Counted from the stretch's first letter, positions 1-9,275 are shown. The stretch: DNA of 64,000 nucleotides from CAMTVQ01 sp947085255 (GCA_947085255.1 CAMTVQ010000006.1:1-64000); one strand, 5' to 3'. Numbers and translations: made by a program. Notes: a model not told the origin generated them from the sequence alone.

Positions 1-136
1 AATACAGAATCAAAGGTGTAGTTCAACCTTAATTGAACAAAACGGTTCGGTAGTTCTCCCGATAGCTATCGGGAGGTTAGAATACAGAATCAAAGGTGTA
101 GTTCAACCTTAATTGAACAAAACGGTTCGGTAGTTC
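1..136 (+). repeat. 80-bp tandem repeat carrying the 5' part of tRNA-Asp
   Basis: Bases 1-56 are identical to bases 81-136, so the unit is 80 bp and the array probably continues to the left of the window. Each unit ends with GGTTCGGTAGTTC, the first 13 bases of the intact tRNA-Asp at 124. In the upstream copy (44-56) the D-loop AGCT is replaced by an 18-nt inverted repeat (57-74) centred on AGCT. The tRNA-like sequence then resumes (GGTTAGAATAC, 75-85) before diverging. A second inverted repeat (GTTCAA...TTGAAC, near 21-38) lies in the unit. No complete second tRNA is present. Confidence 0.85.
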
Positions 137-197
137 AGCTGGTTAGAATACGTGCCTGTCACGCACGGGGTCGCGGGTTCGAATCCCGTCCGGACCG
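124..197 (+). tRNA. tRNA-Asp (anticodon GTC)
   Basis: A full cloverleaf can be folded. The acceptor stem GGTTCGG (124-130) pairs with CCGGACC (190-196), with one G-T wobble. The anticodon stem CGTGC/GCACG (151-155/163-167) closes the loop CTGTCAC, with anticodon GTC at 158-160. The T arm GCGGGTTCGAATCCCGT is canonical and G197 is the discriminator base. CCA is not encoded. Its first 13 bases are duplicated 80 bp upstream. Confidence 0.95.
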
Positions 198-203
198 CTT
201 AAA

Positions 204-228
204 GCCTCTCAGACGAGAGGCTTTTTTT
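204..228 (+). terminator. Rho-independent terminator of tRNA-Asp
   Basis: GCCTCTC (204-210), loop AGAC, GAGAGGC (215-221), then seven T. It sits directly behind the tRNA and ahead of the transporter gene. Confidence 0.85.
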
Positions 229-247
229 ATTTTATCTCACCTTATAC

Positions 248-255
248 TACATTTG
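248..255 (+). promoter_or_regulatory. Bacteroidota -7 box for the CDF gene
   Basis: TACATTTG matches the Bacteroidota -7 consensus TAnnTTTG exactly. It ends only 7 nt before the ATG at 263, so the transcript would be leaderless or almost so. No clear -33 TTG is seen. Confidence 0.5.
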
Positions 256-262
256 GTTATTC

Positions 263-1135
263 ATGACCAACGAGCAGACAGCAATAAAAATCACCTATTT
301 TAGTATAGCAGGAAATACGTGCTTGGCAGTAATAAAAGGCATAACTGGCTACTTTGGAAATTCGTATGCTTTAATAGCCGATGCCATTGAATCTACTGTA
401 GATATTTTTTCTTCTCTTTTAGTGCTTGTTGGCATAAAATATTCTAACAAACCTGCCGATAAAAACCACCCTTATGGCCATGGACGTGTCGAACCTCTAA
501 TTACATTTTTAGTAGTAGGGTTTTTAATTATTTCGGCAACCATTATTGCCTATGAGAGCATTAAAAATATTCAAACGCCTCACCAATTACCCAAACCCTA
601 CACACTTATTGTTTTGGGAGTAATTATTATTTGGAAAGAGCTTTCGTACCGCTTGGTAATAAAAAAGAGTAAGGAAATAAACAGTGCCGTTTTAAAGGCA
701 GATGCATGGCACCATAGAAGCGACGCTATCACATCTGTTGCAGCCTTTATTGGCATTTCTATTGCCTTATTTTTGGGTAAAGGCTATGAAGCTGCAGACG
801 ATTGGGCAGCGCTTTTAGCTGCTGGATTTATCTTGTATAACTGCTACTTACTATTTAGACCTGCTTTGGGAGAAATTATGGACGAGCATGTGTACGATGA
901 TTTGATAGCAAATATTCGATCTGTAGCACACAAGGTTGATGGAATAGTAGGTACCGAAAAATGCTTTATTCGTAAAGTTGGGATGAAATATTATGTTGAT
1001 TTACATGCAACAGTAAATGCAACTATTACTGTTAAAAAAGGGCATGATATTGCCCATTTGCTTAAAGCTGTTTTGCAAGAAAAAATCCCGACACTTGGCA
1101 ACGTGCTTATACACATTGAGCCAGATGAAGAATAG
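263..1135 (+). CDS. Cation diffusion facilitator (CDF) family metal/proton antiporter
   Basis: This is an inner-membrane transporter expected to export divalent metal ions (Zn, Fe, Mn or Co) in exchange for protons. Several hydrophobic segments fill residues about 10-200. Metal-site type motifs are visible: DAIES..D in TM2 (about residues 40-47), the family loop HPYGHGR (69-75) and AWHHRSD in TM5. A soluble C-terminal metal-sensing domain with conserved histidines follows (about 205-290). The length of 290 aa is normal for the family. The substrate cannot be assigned. The gene stands alone between the tRNA and the convergent glycan cluster, behind its own -7 box. Confidence 0.93.
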   Translation: MTNEQTAIKITYFSIAGNTCLAVIKGITGYFGNSYALIADAIESTVDIFSSLLVLVGIKYSNKPADKNHPYGHGRVEPLITFLVVGFLIISATIIAYESIKNIQTPHQLPKPYTLIVLGVIIIWKELSYRLVIKKSKEINSAVLKADAWHHRSDAITSVAAFIGISIALFLGKGYEAADDWAALLAAGFILYNCYLLFRPALGEIMDEHVYDDLIANIRSVAHKVDGIVGTEKCFIRKVGMKYYVDLHATVNATITVKKGHDIAHLLKAVLQEKIPTLGNVLIHIEPDEE

Positions 1136-1151
1136 TGAAATCCGCTTAATC

Positions 1152-2258
1152 TTATTCCAAACATCTTCTATACGTATCCACAGTTTGTGCCAACGTTTTT
1201 TGCCAAGAAAACTTTAACAATTGACTAAAGCCGTTGGCTACTAAAGCAGTTCTAAGCACCTCATTTTCTATCAATTCAATTGTTTTTGCTCTCATATCTT
1301 CCGCATCAAATGGCGAAAAATAGTGAGCGCCATCTCCTGCCACCTCGGGTAAAGCTGTTGCATTGGCCAGTAAACATGGACATCCGCAGGCAAATGCTTC
1401 TAGAACAGGTATACCAAAACCTTCGTATTTACTCGGAAAAACAAATGCAAGAGCAGAGGAATACAGGTTTTTTAACGTCGAATCATCATTTATGGGTATA
1501 AATGTCACCTGATTTTCTAATCCTAAAGCACTGATTGCATTTTTTTCTGCGGCAGAGGCACCTCCACCTCCCGCACATATTAGCTTAAGCTTATCTTTTT
1601 TTAACACATCAGCTATTGCTGCCAGATAGGGCAAAAAGTTTTTGTACAACCCTCTGTTACCAACGATTAGTAAATAATTTTCTTTTTGTACTTGTTGGCT
1701 TATTCCTTCCACACTAAAAGAATAGCCGTGGTATATTACGTCAATCTTTTCCTCTGGAATATTCAATAGCTCCACAATATCCTTCTTGGTCGCATTAGAA
1801 ACAGCTATAATTCGCTTTGCCTTTTGAGCAAGTGTCCGTTTAGCAGCTATCACAGTTGTATCCCCTCCTAATTCTGGATACTCTACACCCAATCGCTCAT
1901 GTATCATATCATGGATAGTAAGTACAAAAGGCTTATTACCAATATATTTAAGAAAATATTCGTCGTAATAAGTAGGGTGAAAAATATCGTATTGCTGTTT
2001 GCTAATCGCCCTAATTGATTGTTGGTGATTAAAATTTCTCAGCCATTTTTTGCGTCCTACATACCCACTTTTAGAGTATACATACAGCCATCTTTTGTAG
2101 TTAGCTGCCTTTAGATATGTATTGTTTGAGATGATAAATGGCAATTTTACCCACATATTATTTTCTTGCGGAACACCAGTAATCAACTCATAAAAATAGC
2201 GGGATATACCACCATATTTTTGGTAAGTAAAAATATGATCGTCGTAGAGGATAGTCAT
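1152..2258 (-). CDS. Glycosyltransferase family 4 (GT-B fold)
   Basis: This predicted retaining glycosyltransferase adds a sugar from a nucleotide-sugar donor to a surface glycan. The N-terminal half begins MTILYDDHIFTYQKYGG, typical of mannosyltransferase-like GT4 proteins. The C-terminal half has the donor-binding signature GNRGLYKNF and the EGFGIPVLEAFACGCP stretch with the E-x7-E motif. The 368-aa length is normal. It is the last gene of the glycan cluster: its start codon shares a base with the stop of the upstream methyltransferase, implying translational coupling. Sugar and acceptor are unknown. Confidence 0.9.
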   Translation of the reverse strand: MTILYDDHIFTYQKYGGISRYFYELITGVPQENNMWVKLPFIISNNTYLKAANYKRWLYVYSKSGYVGRKKWLRNFNHQQSIRAISKQQYDIFHPTYYDEYFLKYIGNKPFVLTIHDMIHERLGVEYPELGGDTTVIAAKRTLAQKAKRIIAVSNATKKDIVELLNIPEEKIDVIYHGYSFSVEGISQQVQKENYLLIVGNRGLYKNFLPYLAAIADVLKKDKLKLICAGGGGASAAEKNAISALGLENQVTFIPINDDSTLKNLYSSALAFVFPSKYEGFGIPVLEAFACGCPCLLANATALPEVAGDGAHYFSPFDAEDMRAKTIELIENEVLRTALVANGFSQLLKFSWQKTLAQTVDTYRRCLE

Positions 2259-3049
2259 TACGCTTGCAGATTACGAATGTAATTAAAGTCTGTTTGCAAT
2301 AATGAAGTGCGCTTTTTGCTTTTACCAATCCTGCTAAACATGCCTGGTTTTATTATTTGCTTAAGTATTTTTGGATGGAGTTTTTTATCAGTGAATAAAT
2401 GCAGATTACCGTAGGTGTAATAGTTTAGTCCGCTGCTTTTTGCAAGTAAATCCAGCGACTTATGTGTGTAAAAGGCCACATGTTGCCCTGTTTCTTGAGC
2501 AAAATACCACCAATCGCTTGGATTTGTTAGTGCCTTTTTGGGTTGTATCTCTGTAGAAAACAGGATATTAGTACTGTACTCCAACATCCGTTTTAATTCA
2601 GTAACAGGGTCTGGCAAATGCTCAAATACTTCAAAAGCAGTAACTAGCTCAAACTTTGAATTGGCTGGCAAATCAGTTACATCAAAATATTTGGAAAAGG
2701 TATTATCACAAAAATCATCTTGTCGGTAATAGTTAAATCCATCATCACGCATCATCCGCACAAACATTCCGTAACCTCCCCCATAATCCAAAAACTGCCC
2801 ATCGGCATTATACAGTTTGTTTATAATGGCTTGTGTTATGGGCAAATAATGAATATTTCTGGAGATAAGTCCGATATCCAAAGAAGTAATGGCACTCTCA
2901 TACGACTCTGCTAACCAATATGGCTGCTCCGTTTGTATAAATTGGCATTCTTCGCATTGGTAATAGTTTACTGGGTATTTTCCAAGCACCTTCGCATTAA
3001 AGATTACAGTGGTACTTGAATTACATATTTTACAGTGAATAGATGTCAT
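2258..3049 (-). CDS. SAM-dependent methyltransferase with N-terminal zinc ribbon
   Basis: This is a class I methyltransferase, probably modifying a sugar or glycan end. The N-terminus has a treble-clef or zinc-ribbon pair (C6xxC9 and C32xxC35), as in C-methyltransferases of sugar pathways. The SAM-binding glycine motif LDYGGGYG lies near residues 87-94, and the acidic-loop motif AFEVFEHLPDP follows. It lies in the middle of the glycosyltransferase cluster, so a role in capping or decorating the glycan is likely but not shown. Start and length (263 aa) look natural. Confidence 0.85.
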   Translation of the reverse strand: MTSIHCKICNSSTTVIFNAKVLGKYPVNYYQCEECQFIQTEQPYWLAESYESAITSLDIGLISRNIHYLPITQAIINKLYNADGQFLDYGGGYGMFVRMMRDDGFNYYRQDDFCDNTFSKYFDVTDLPANSKFELVTAFEVFEHLPDPVTELKRMLEYSTNILFSTEIQPKKALTNPSDWWYFAQETGQHVAFYTHKSLDLLAKSSGLNYYTYGNLHLFTDKKLHPKILKQIIKPGMFSRIGKSKKRTSLLQTDFNYIRNLQA

Positions 3050-3061
3050 CTTATTTCAATT

Positions 3062-4606
3062 TTACTTACTAAGTGAGGTTAGCTTATCTAATAATTTCTT
3101 TTTTACTTTACTAAACATGCGTACAACTGCCATTCTTCTAGGCAAACCGAAATTCTTCTTCTTCCTGTTCTCATATATCATTCTATCGGCAGACTCAAAT
3201 TTATTATTGTGTTGGTACAGTTCGTCTTCTACCATACCAGCTACGGCAGCAGGGTGTTCATGCTTAATAATTACATCCTCGCAATAAACATATTTTTTTA
3301 ACTGCTTAGATACTGCTGTAAATTCGTTATCGCACCACAAGGATTTATAGTTAGGGTGATAGATGTAGCCAAAGCGGTCGTAATACTTTTTGCCTAAAAT
3401 GCATAGTGTATTTAAATTACTGCCCTGCAACCCATCATTAAACCACAACACCCCATCCGTATCTGGAAATTCATAAAACATTTTTTCGCGAATGATGGTG
3501 TCGTATCCTTTGATTTGAGGAATCATATCATCTGACGCTAATAAAAGAACATCAAATGCAACACCTTGAAGATTTGCATTAACTGCCTCTATTTTAGACT
3601 TATTATCTCCAAAAAATATCTGCACATGGGGATATTCTTTAACCTGATTAATGACTTTTTCATTATTCATTGTTGCATCGTCAGTATCACAACTTACAAT
3701 AATGGAATAATTTTCTTGCTGGTGCATTAACTCAATATACTGATTCAGTACTCGAAAAAATTGCGATGGTCTGCCTCGTGTTGGAAACTTAATACAGAGA
3801 TGAATCTTTTCTACTGCCACTAAATGTGTTCCTAAGTCCACACCAAAATAATGCTGCGCAGAAACAATCTCCTTATTCTTCCAATGAAACAACTTTCTGC
3901 CAAGTCTGGCATCTGTATAATCGGTTAACATCCTTTTTTGATGCTTATCTAAATACACTTTAGCACTGCTGTTTCTTGTTTTTCGGTTGATATCTCTACG
4001 TATCCAACTGTAATGATGCATTACTATGCAATCAGCTGGCAGGCTATCAATTTTTTGAACGTGACTTGTTGATCGGCTTGGATCAACAGTATGTGGGTAC
4101 CCCGATATTCCACAAACAGTATCGGAATCTAAACGATGAACAAAGGGGACATAATAATCATCTAGTCCTTCAATTTGCCATTGAGGATACTTAAAATAGG
4201 TTTTCATCAACACCACAGTACCGTCGCGACTATCATCTCCGGCATACTGCACTGCCTTAGCAAATCCCTCTGGATCATAAAACTCATCACAATCCATAAG
4301 CAAAAAATGTGTGGCTTTTTGTGTTTTTGCTATCTCCAATCCTAACTGTCGCTTACTAATCTCGTTGCGTAAGCCCCTTTCCTTCTTTTTTATTTTCAGG
4401 TTTGGTTCATACAGCAGTACTTCATCAATTAGACCTAATTCCTTTAGCCTAATACACTCTCGGTGGCCATCTTCATAGTACTCGCCATAATTGCTCCGCT
4501 GCTGGCTAACTGCAATAACTAAGGCTGCATATGGCCTTATCTGTTCTATCGATTTTTGAAGTAGCTCTTCGCCATCAAAAACATTATAAATCACAGCTAA
4601 TTTCAT
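3062..4606 (-). CDS. Two-domain GT-A type glycosyltransferase
   Basis: The 514 residues appear to hold two glycosyltransferase-like modules. The first begins MKLAVIYNVFDGEELLQKS and has the acidic motif LLMDCDEFYDP near residue 105. The second starts near residue 270 with the strand KFPTRGRPSQFFRVLNQY, a Rossmann-type GT2 start with SCDTDD and LLLASDDM motifs, and ends in a basic tail. This suggests a double-headed enzyme adding two residues, or one active and one regulatory domain. The neighbours are glycosyltransferases with almost no spacing. Family membership of the first domain is less certain than that of the second. Confidence 0.78.
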   Translation of the reverse strand: MKLAVIYNVFDGEELLQKSIEQIRPYAALVIAVSQQRSNYGEYYEDGHRECIRLKELGLIDEVLLYEPNLKIKKKERGLRNEISKRQLGLEIAKTQKATHFLLMDCDEFYDPEGFAKAVQYAGDDSRDGTVVLMKTYFKYPQWQIEGLDDYYVPFVHRLDSDTVCGISGYPHTVDPSRSTSHVQKIDSLPADCIVMHHYSWIRRDINRKTRNSSAKVYLDKHQKRMLTDYTDARLGRKLFHWKNKEIVSAQHYFGVDLGTHLVAVEKIHLCIKFPTRGRPSQFFRVLNQYIELMHQQENYSIIVSCDTDDATMNNEKVINQVKEYPHVQIFFGDNKSKIEAVNANLQGVAFDVLLLASDDMIPQIKGYDTIIREKMFYEFPDTDGVLWFNDGLQGSNLNTLCILGKKYYDRFGYIYHPNYKSLWCDNEFTAVSKQLKKYVYCEDVIIKHEHPAAVAGMVEDELYQHNNKFESADRMIYENRKKKNFGLPRRMAVVRMFSKVKKKLLDKLTSLSK

Positions 4607-5539
4607 CTAAACCGTATGTCCTTTTAAGTTAATACCCCTAGCCGTCCTTCTTGCTAAGTTTAATTTACTAATTATAGATTTATTAGCTAAATTAAAAAGT
4701 GAGAGATGGCATAACAAGTAAAAAAGCAGCGAAACAGAATAAGGTCCCCGCTCTTTCTTCTTGTAGTTATTTAAGAGCAAGGTAATTTTTCTTTTTTGTT
4801 GACCAGATAGAAAATGTGCATTAGCAAATAACGTTAATCGCTTAACCACGTTCCTATGGTTTTCAACTGCATTTATACTATTCTTAGTACCGAAAAAATC
4901 TGTTGCATTAGCAGCGTGCTGCCGATAATATACCAAAGGCTCTTTAATATAGGTAACAGCGCCCATTGCCGATGCTGCAAAAACTAACCACCAATCATGA
5001 AATAATCCATCGGGTATAGTTTGCACTCGATCTAATACCTTTCTGCTGAACATCATTGCATGCCCCGAAACACAGTTTAGCAAGAGAAAAGATTCGACTC
5101 CTGCTCCTTTAAAAAATCTAAGCTTGTCAGAAAAATAGGTATTTAACGACTCTCCATTCTCTTTTATTAGTTCTGAATCATGATAAATTAATAGCGCAGT
5201 ACCGATATTCTCGACAAGCCGCTCTATCTTGTTTTTATGCCATATATCATCTTGGTCGCATAGCGAAATGTATTCTCCCTTGCAAAGAGACATCGCTTTT
5301 TCAAAATTTTTGATGTAACCTAAATTAGCTTCATTCTGATGCACCTTAATGAAGGAATGACTTTTCTGGTATTTTGCCAAAATATCCATTGTTCCATCTG
5401 TAGAAACATCATCTACAATAATAATTTCTATGCGGGGATAGCTTTGGTTAACAAGTGAATTTAACTGCTCCTCAAGATGCTTTTGCCCATTATAGGTACA
5501 TAAAGCAATTGAAACTAATGGCATTTCAGAAACTGTCAT
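4607..5539 (-). CDS. Glycosyltransferase family 2 (rhamnosyltransferase-like)
   Basis: This is an inverting GT-A enzyme using nucleotide-sugar donors. The N-terminal nucleotide-binding strand VSIALCTYNGQKHLEEQL and the motif VDDVSTDGT are classic GT2. CDQDDIW (about residue 95) is the DxD region typical of rhamnosyltransferase-type GT2 proteins. The C-terminal third is basic and probably membrane associated. The start overlaps the stop of the preceding gene by 4 nt, and the stop abuts the next start, so it is part of a tightly coupled operon. The sugar specificity is inferred from similarity only. Confidence 0.88.
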   Translation of the reverse strand: MTVSEMPLVSIALCTYNGQKHLEEQLNSLVNQSYPRIEIIIVDDVSTDGTMDILAKYQKSHSFIKVHQNEANLGYIKNFEKAMSLCKGEYISLCDQDDIWHKNKIERLVENIGTALLIYHDSELIKENGESLNTYFSDKLRFFKGAGVESFLLLNCVSGHAMMFSRKVLDRVQTIPDGLFHDWWLVFAASAMGAVTYIKEPLVYYRQHAANATDFFGTKNSINAVENHRNVVKRLTLFANAHFLSGQQKRKITLLLNNYKKKERGPYSVSLLFYLLCHLSLFNLANKSIISKLNLARRTARGINLKGHTV

Positions 5540-6351
5540 TTCTTATTGTTTAAGCCCAAATACAATTTAGTTATTTGCTTTGCCATCCACAAATATGCTT
5601 TTGTATTACCAATAGTGGCTAGCACTATTGAACCCGACAAGAAGAAGGAGGTAATTGTAGTTCTTATAGCCTGTGAACGCAAAGCATTACCGTACTTATT
5701 AATCAATTGAGTACGCACATTGTAGAATGTTGCATCTACCTTCCCTTTACTTGCATGATACAAATGAAAATCGACTATCCATGCGGTATATCCGCGAAAT
5801 GCTGCTTGTAAGCACAGGTCGGTACCGTACAGATGGAACCCTTTAAGATTTGTTGATAATCCAAGATTAGCTTCCTTTTTCATCACCATAAAATGCTCGT
5901 CTACACTACGCACTTTACAAGGCAAAACTCCCTTTTTTTGAAACTCTTCATCTGCCACGGTAAGTTTATAAACTACCCGCTTTAAGTCGGCAGCACCTGC
6001 ATTTGAGAGTATTGCCCAATTGTTGTCCAAAATATCTAGTTCTGCTATACGCTGCTCAAGCTTGGCTCTATTATCATACTTCAATAAAATATCTTGGTGA
6101 CAAAGTATTAAGTATTTCCCTTTTGCTTCGGTAATCAATCTATTTAGCCCCGCATACGCATCGGTTACGTTACGCTCACTATTATCGATGTACAGAAACT
6201 CGCAATCCTCGGTGTTGAATCCAGCAGTTACACAAGATTGTACCATGGCTACATACTCCAGTGGTTTACTTACCAATGTTAGTATAGAAAACTTAATTAC
6301 TGGAGTAAACGCTAATGAAATAGGTGAAGCAGCGTCAGGGTAATTTTGCAT
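5536..6351 (-). CDS. GT-A type glycosyltransferase
   Basis: A 271-residue glycosyltransferase-like protein: the strand KFSILTLVSKPLEYVAM is followed by ILCHQDILL (acidic metal-binding motif) and FHLYGTDLCLQAAF, the acceptor-side motif of GT2-like enzymes. I chose ATG 6351 rather than the longer frame opening at 6408, because the longer version would overlap the ABC transporter by 56 nt and its extra residues resemble no domain. The chosen start leaves a 1-nt gap behind the ABC gene stop. A hydrophobic stretch near the C-terminus suggests membrane attachment. Donor and acceptor are unknown. Confidence 0.8.
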   Translation of the reverse strand: MQNYPDAASPISLAFTPVIKFSILTLVSKPLEYVAMVQSCVTAGFNTEDCEFLYIDNSERNVTDAYAGLNRLITEAKGKYLILCHQDILLKYDNRAKLEQRIAELDILDNNWAILSNAGAADLKRVVYKLTVADEEFQKKGVLPCKVRSVDEHFMVMKKEANLGLSTNLKGFHLYGTDLCLQAAFRGYTAWIVDFHLYHASKGKVDATFYNVRTQLINKYGNALRSQAIRTTITSFFLSGSIVLATIGNTKAYLWMAKQITKLYLGLNNKK

Positions 6352-6352
6352 A

Positions 6353-8191
6353 CTATTCTGTTTTATGCTGTAGCTCTTGCATACGCAGCAAACGATGATA
6401 CAACCCATCAGGATTACCTAACAAATCAGTATGGCTACCCCGTTCAATTATTTTGCCTTTTTGTACTACCAAAATCTCATCAGCATGCTGTATGGTACTT
6501 AAACGATGAGCAATTACCAGTGTAGTACGATTTTTCATCAAATTTGTAAGCGCATCCTGTACCAAACGCTCACTCTCAGTATCTAAGGCAGATGTAGCTT
6601 CGTCTAACAGTAGTATAGGAGGATTTCTTAGTACCGCACGCGCTATACTTAAGCGCTGTTTTTGCCCTCCTGATAATTTATTGCCCCTATCTCCAATAAT
6701 AGTATCGTACCCATTCTCCGATTCGCAGATAAACTGGTGCGCATTGGCTACACGTGCTGCTTGCTCAATATCTGCTGGTGTAGCATTGGGCATTCCAAAG
6801 GCAATATTATTAGCAATGGTATCATTAAACAAAATGGCTTCTTGGTTTACTACTCCCATTAGTGCACGCACCGATTCTTGGGTACACTCTCTAATATCCA
6901 AACCATCAATAGTAATTACGCCTTCCTCTGGATCGTAAAAACGTGGAATTAGATCCGAAATAGTTGTTTTCCCTCCGCCCGATGGACCAACAAGAGCTAT
7001 AGTTTTGCCTTTAGTTAATGTTAGATCTACTCCTTTTAGTACCTGTTTATCGCCGTACGAAAAATGTACATTCTGGAACTTTAACTCGTTGGTGAATTCT
7101 TTTATTACAATAGCATCTGGCTTATCTTTTACACCCAAAGGCACATCTAATAATTCGAAAACCCGTGTACCCGAAACAATGCCATGCTGTATATCTCCCA
7201 ATGAATTGGTAAGCGATTTTGCAGGACCTAATACTTGCGAAAACAAAATGATGTAGGCAATAAATGTACTTGCCGAAAGAGCAGATTGCTGCTCCATTAC
7301 CAAAGCGCCACCATAAATAAGGATAACCGCAATAGTTGTGATACCTAAAAACTCGGATATAGGTGATGCCAATTGCTGACGTGCAACAATGCGGCGTTGG
7401 TTTTTAGAGTACTCGTAGTTCTGATGCTTCAATCTATCCTTTACATACTCAATGGCATTAAATGCTTTTACTACGCGTATGCCGCCTAGAGATTCGTCCA
7501 GTAGGCTAATCATATTACCAAAATATACTTGGGCATTATTGGCATAGCGTTTTAGCTTTTTTACCAAACGAGATATAATTATACCCGATACCGGAATTAT
7601 TAAAATGGTAAACAGCGTAAGCTGTGTTGACATAGAAAACAGCACTGCAAAATACCCAATAAGCGTAAGCGGTTCTTTAAAAAACACCACTAAACTATTG
7701 GTAATAGAGCCTTGTATGGTACTCACATCGCTGGTTACGCGGGCTATCAAATCTCCCTTGCGCTGGTCAGAAAAATAACCCAAATGCAGGTGCATTATTT
7801 TATCGAAAATAGCACTACGCAACTCCATTACAATATGTATGCGCCAGTTTTCCATAATCCGCTGGCTTAAATACTTAAATAGGTTGCTAAGCATTACGGT
7901 GCTTACTAGAATAATACATACAAAATACAAGGCTCCCACCTTGCCGTGTTGGGCTATTATTTCTTGTAAACTATAATAAAACTGGTCTTTAAAATATTGT
8001 ACAGAGAAACTAAAAACAGGCTTTACTACTATCTGTACAGCTTCATTATTAAATAAAATATCGAATACTGGAATAAGTAGCGTGAAATTGAGCAGTCCAA
8101 AAATAACTCCCAAAATAGAGAATAGCACATACGGAACGATATACTTTTGTATAGGCTTGGCGTACTGTAATAAACGAAAGTATATTTTCAT
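6353..8191 (-). CDS. MsbA-like ABC exporter (fused permease-ATPase)
   Basis: This half-transporter is expected to form a homodimer that flips a lipid-linked glycan or lipid A-type molecule across the inner membrane. The first about 340 residues hold six transmembrane helices. The ATPase domain has Walker A GPSGGGKTT (about residues 401-409), the signature LSGGQKQR (about 504), Walker B LLLDEATSALD and the H-loop IAHRLST. The length of 612 aa is normal for MsbA/LmrA-type exporters. Its place among glycosyltransferases supports export of a glycolipid. It heads a run of six tightly packed genes with a candidate -7 box upstream. Confidence 0.92.
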   Translation of the reverse strand: MKIYFRLLQYAKPIQKYIVPYVLFSILGVIFGLLNFTLLIPVFDILFNNEAVQIVVKPVFSFSVQYFKDQFYYSLQEIIAQHGKVGALYFVCIILVSTVMLSNLFKYLSQRIMENWRIHIVMELRSAIFDKIMHLHLGYFSDQRKGDLIARVTSDVSTIQGSITNSLVVFFKEPLTLIGYFAVLFSMSTQLTLFTILIIPVSGIIISRLVKKLKRYANNAQVYFGNMISLLDESLGGIRVVKAFNAIEYVKDRLKHQNYEYSKNQRRIVARQQLASPISEFLGITTIAVILIYGGALVMEQQSALSASTFIAYIILFSQVLGPAKSLTNSLGDIQHGIVSGTRVFELLDVPLGVKDKPDAIVIKEFTNELKFQNVHFSYGDKQVLKGVDLTLTKGKTIALVGPSGGGKTTISDLIPRFYDPEEGVITIDGLDIRECTQESVRALMGVVNQEAILFNDTIANNIAFGMPNATPADIEQAARVANAHQFICESENGYDTIIGDRGNKLSGGQKQRLSIARAVLRNPPILLLDEATSALDTESERLVQDALTNLMKNRTTLVIAHRLSTIQHADEILVVQKGKIIERGSHTDLLGNPDGLYHRLLRMQELQHKTE

Positions 8192-8214
8192 GCCGTTGGG
8201 CGAAATTTTGCTTG

Positions 8215-8222
8215 CAAAAGTA
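8215..8222 (-). promoter_or_regulatory. Candidate -7 box upstream of the ABC exporter operon
   Basis: On the minus strand the bases read TACTTTTG, an exact TAnnTTTG match, about 23 nt before the start codon at 8191. The -33 TTG is not obvious. Confidence 0.4.
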
Positions 8223-8249
8223 AAAATAAACAGGCATTACCCGTTGTTT

Positions 8250-9257
8250 TTACCAACGTTTTACTGCTTGTTTGGGTAATAACTGATTTATTTTAGTAAT
8301 AACTGCCGGTAACGAATGGTGCTGATAGGTATCAAACAACTTATCTAATGCCTTACGAGCTTTTCTAATTTTAGCTTTATAGGCTATATATTGGGCATAT
8401 GCTGGATAGAAAGTAACATCTTTGCTCTGCCACTTAATTAGCCAATTAAACCACAAAGTGAGTTTAAATAGTAGCAACAAAAACCCATCGTAGTGAATGC
8501 TATGCATGATAAACTGATTGCGCTTAGCCACTATTTTAATTTCATTGCGCTTATGATATGCCCTTATTGTAGCCGATACGGGATGTCTGCATACTGATTT
8601 GTCTTCGTACCAACAGCACCAACCAAGACGCCAAGCCCGTATGCCTAAGTCTAAGTCTTCGGAGTAAAAAGGAGCATAAATTTCATCGAATCCTCCAAGT
8701 GCTTGTACTTTTTTTCTGTCTATAAGGGCGTTAGCACCCGATAAAAACAAGGTAGGCAACCACTCGGCAGTAGCTTGTGTGGGCAAGTAATTAACAGTGC
8801 CGCGTACTCTTAGCCAACTACTCATGGGATATTTCGCAGCATCTTGTATTACATCATCGTGTAAACCAATAATACGCCCCATTACACCAAATGTGCTCTC
8901 CTTTTCAAAATAGTGAAATTGTTGTTCAAAATAATTAGGGAAAAGCACCACATCGCTATTTAGTGCAAATACCAAGTCTTTTGTTGCCGCCATTATTCCC
9001 CTATTTATGGTTGGCGAAAACCCTTTATTCTTTTCATTAACAAGCAATATAATTGCTGGGAATTCTTTCTGCAGAAAAGCTATTGAATCATCGGTAGAGC
9101 AATCGTCTACTACAATTACCTCATAATCTACAGCTGCATGTTGCAATGCCGCAAATACCGATGGCAGATTTGCTGTCAACAAGCCCACCCCGTTGTAATT
9201 AGGGATAACTACCGAAATGCTTTTTTTGTTACTCAATATGTGGGGGATATCTTTCAA
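8250..9257 (-). CDS. Glycosyltransferase family 2
   Basis: The sequence opens with the GT2 strand ISVVIPNYNGVGLL, then VDDCSTDDS, a donor-site ALNSDVVLFP motif, and SEDLDLGIRAW (catalytic base region) near residue 200. The C-terminal part is rich in basic and aromatic residues and may bind the membrane. The closest type is the WcaA/RfbF-like family that transfers hexoses or rhamnose to cell-surface glycans. It lies upstream of the ABC exporter, separated by 58 nt holding a likely second promoter, so it may be both co-transcribed and separately expressed. Confidence 0.88.
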   Translation of the reverse strand: MKDIPHILSNKKSISVVIPNYNGVGLLTANLPSVFAALQHAAVDYEVIVVDDCSTDDSIAFLQKEFPAIILLVNEKNKGFSPTINRGIMAATKDLVFALNSDVVLFPNYFEQQFHYFEKESTFGVMGRIIGLHDDVIQDAAKYPMSSWLRVRGTVNYLPTQATAEWLPTLFLSGANALIDRKKVQALGGFDEIYAPFYSEDLDLGIRAWRLGWCCWYEDKSVCRHPVSATIRAYHKRNEIKIVAKRNQFIMHSIHYDGFLLLLFKLTLWFNWLIKWQSKDVTFYPAYAQYIAYKAKIRKARKALDKLFDTYQHHSLPAVITKINQLLPKQAVKRW

Positions 9258-9275
9258 AACACAATAGTACTAAAA

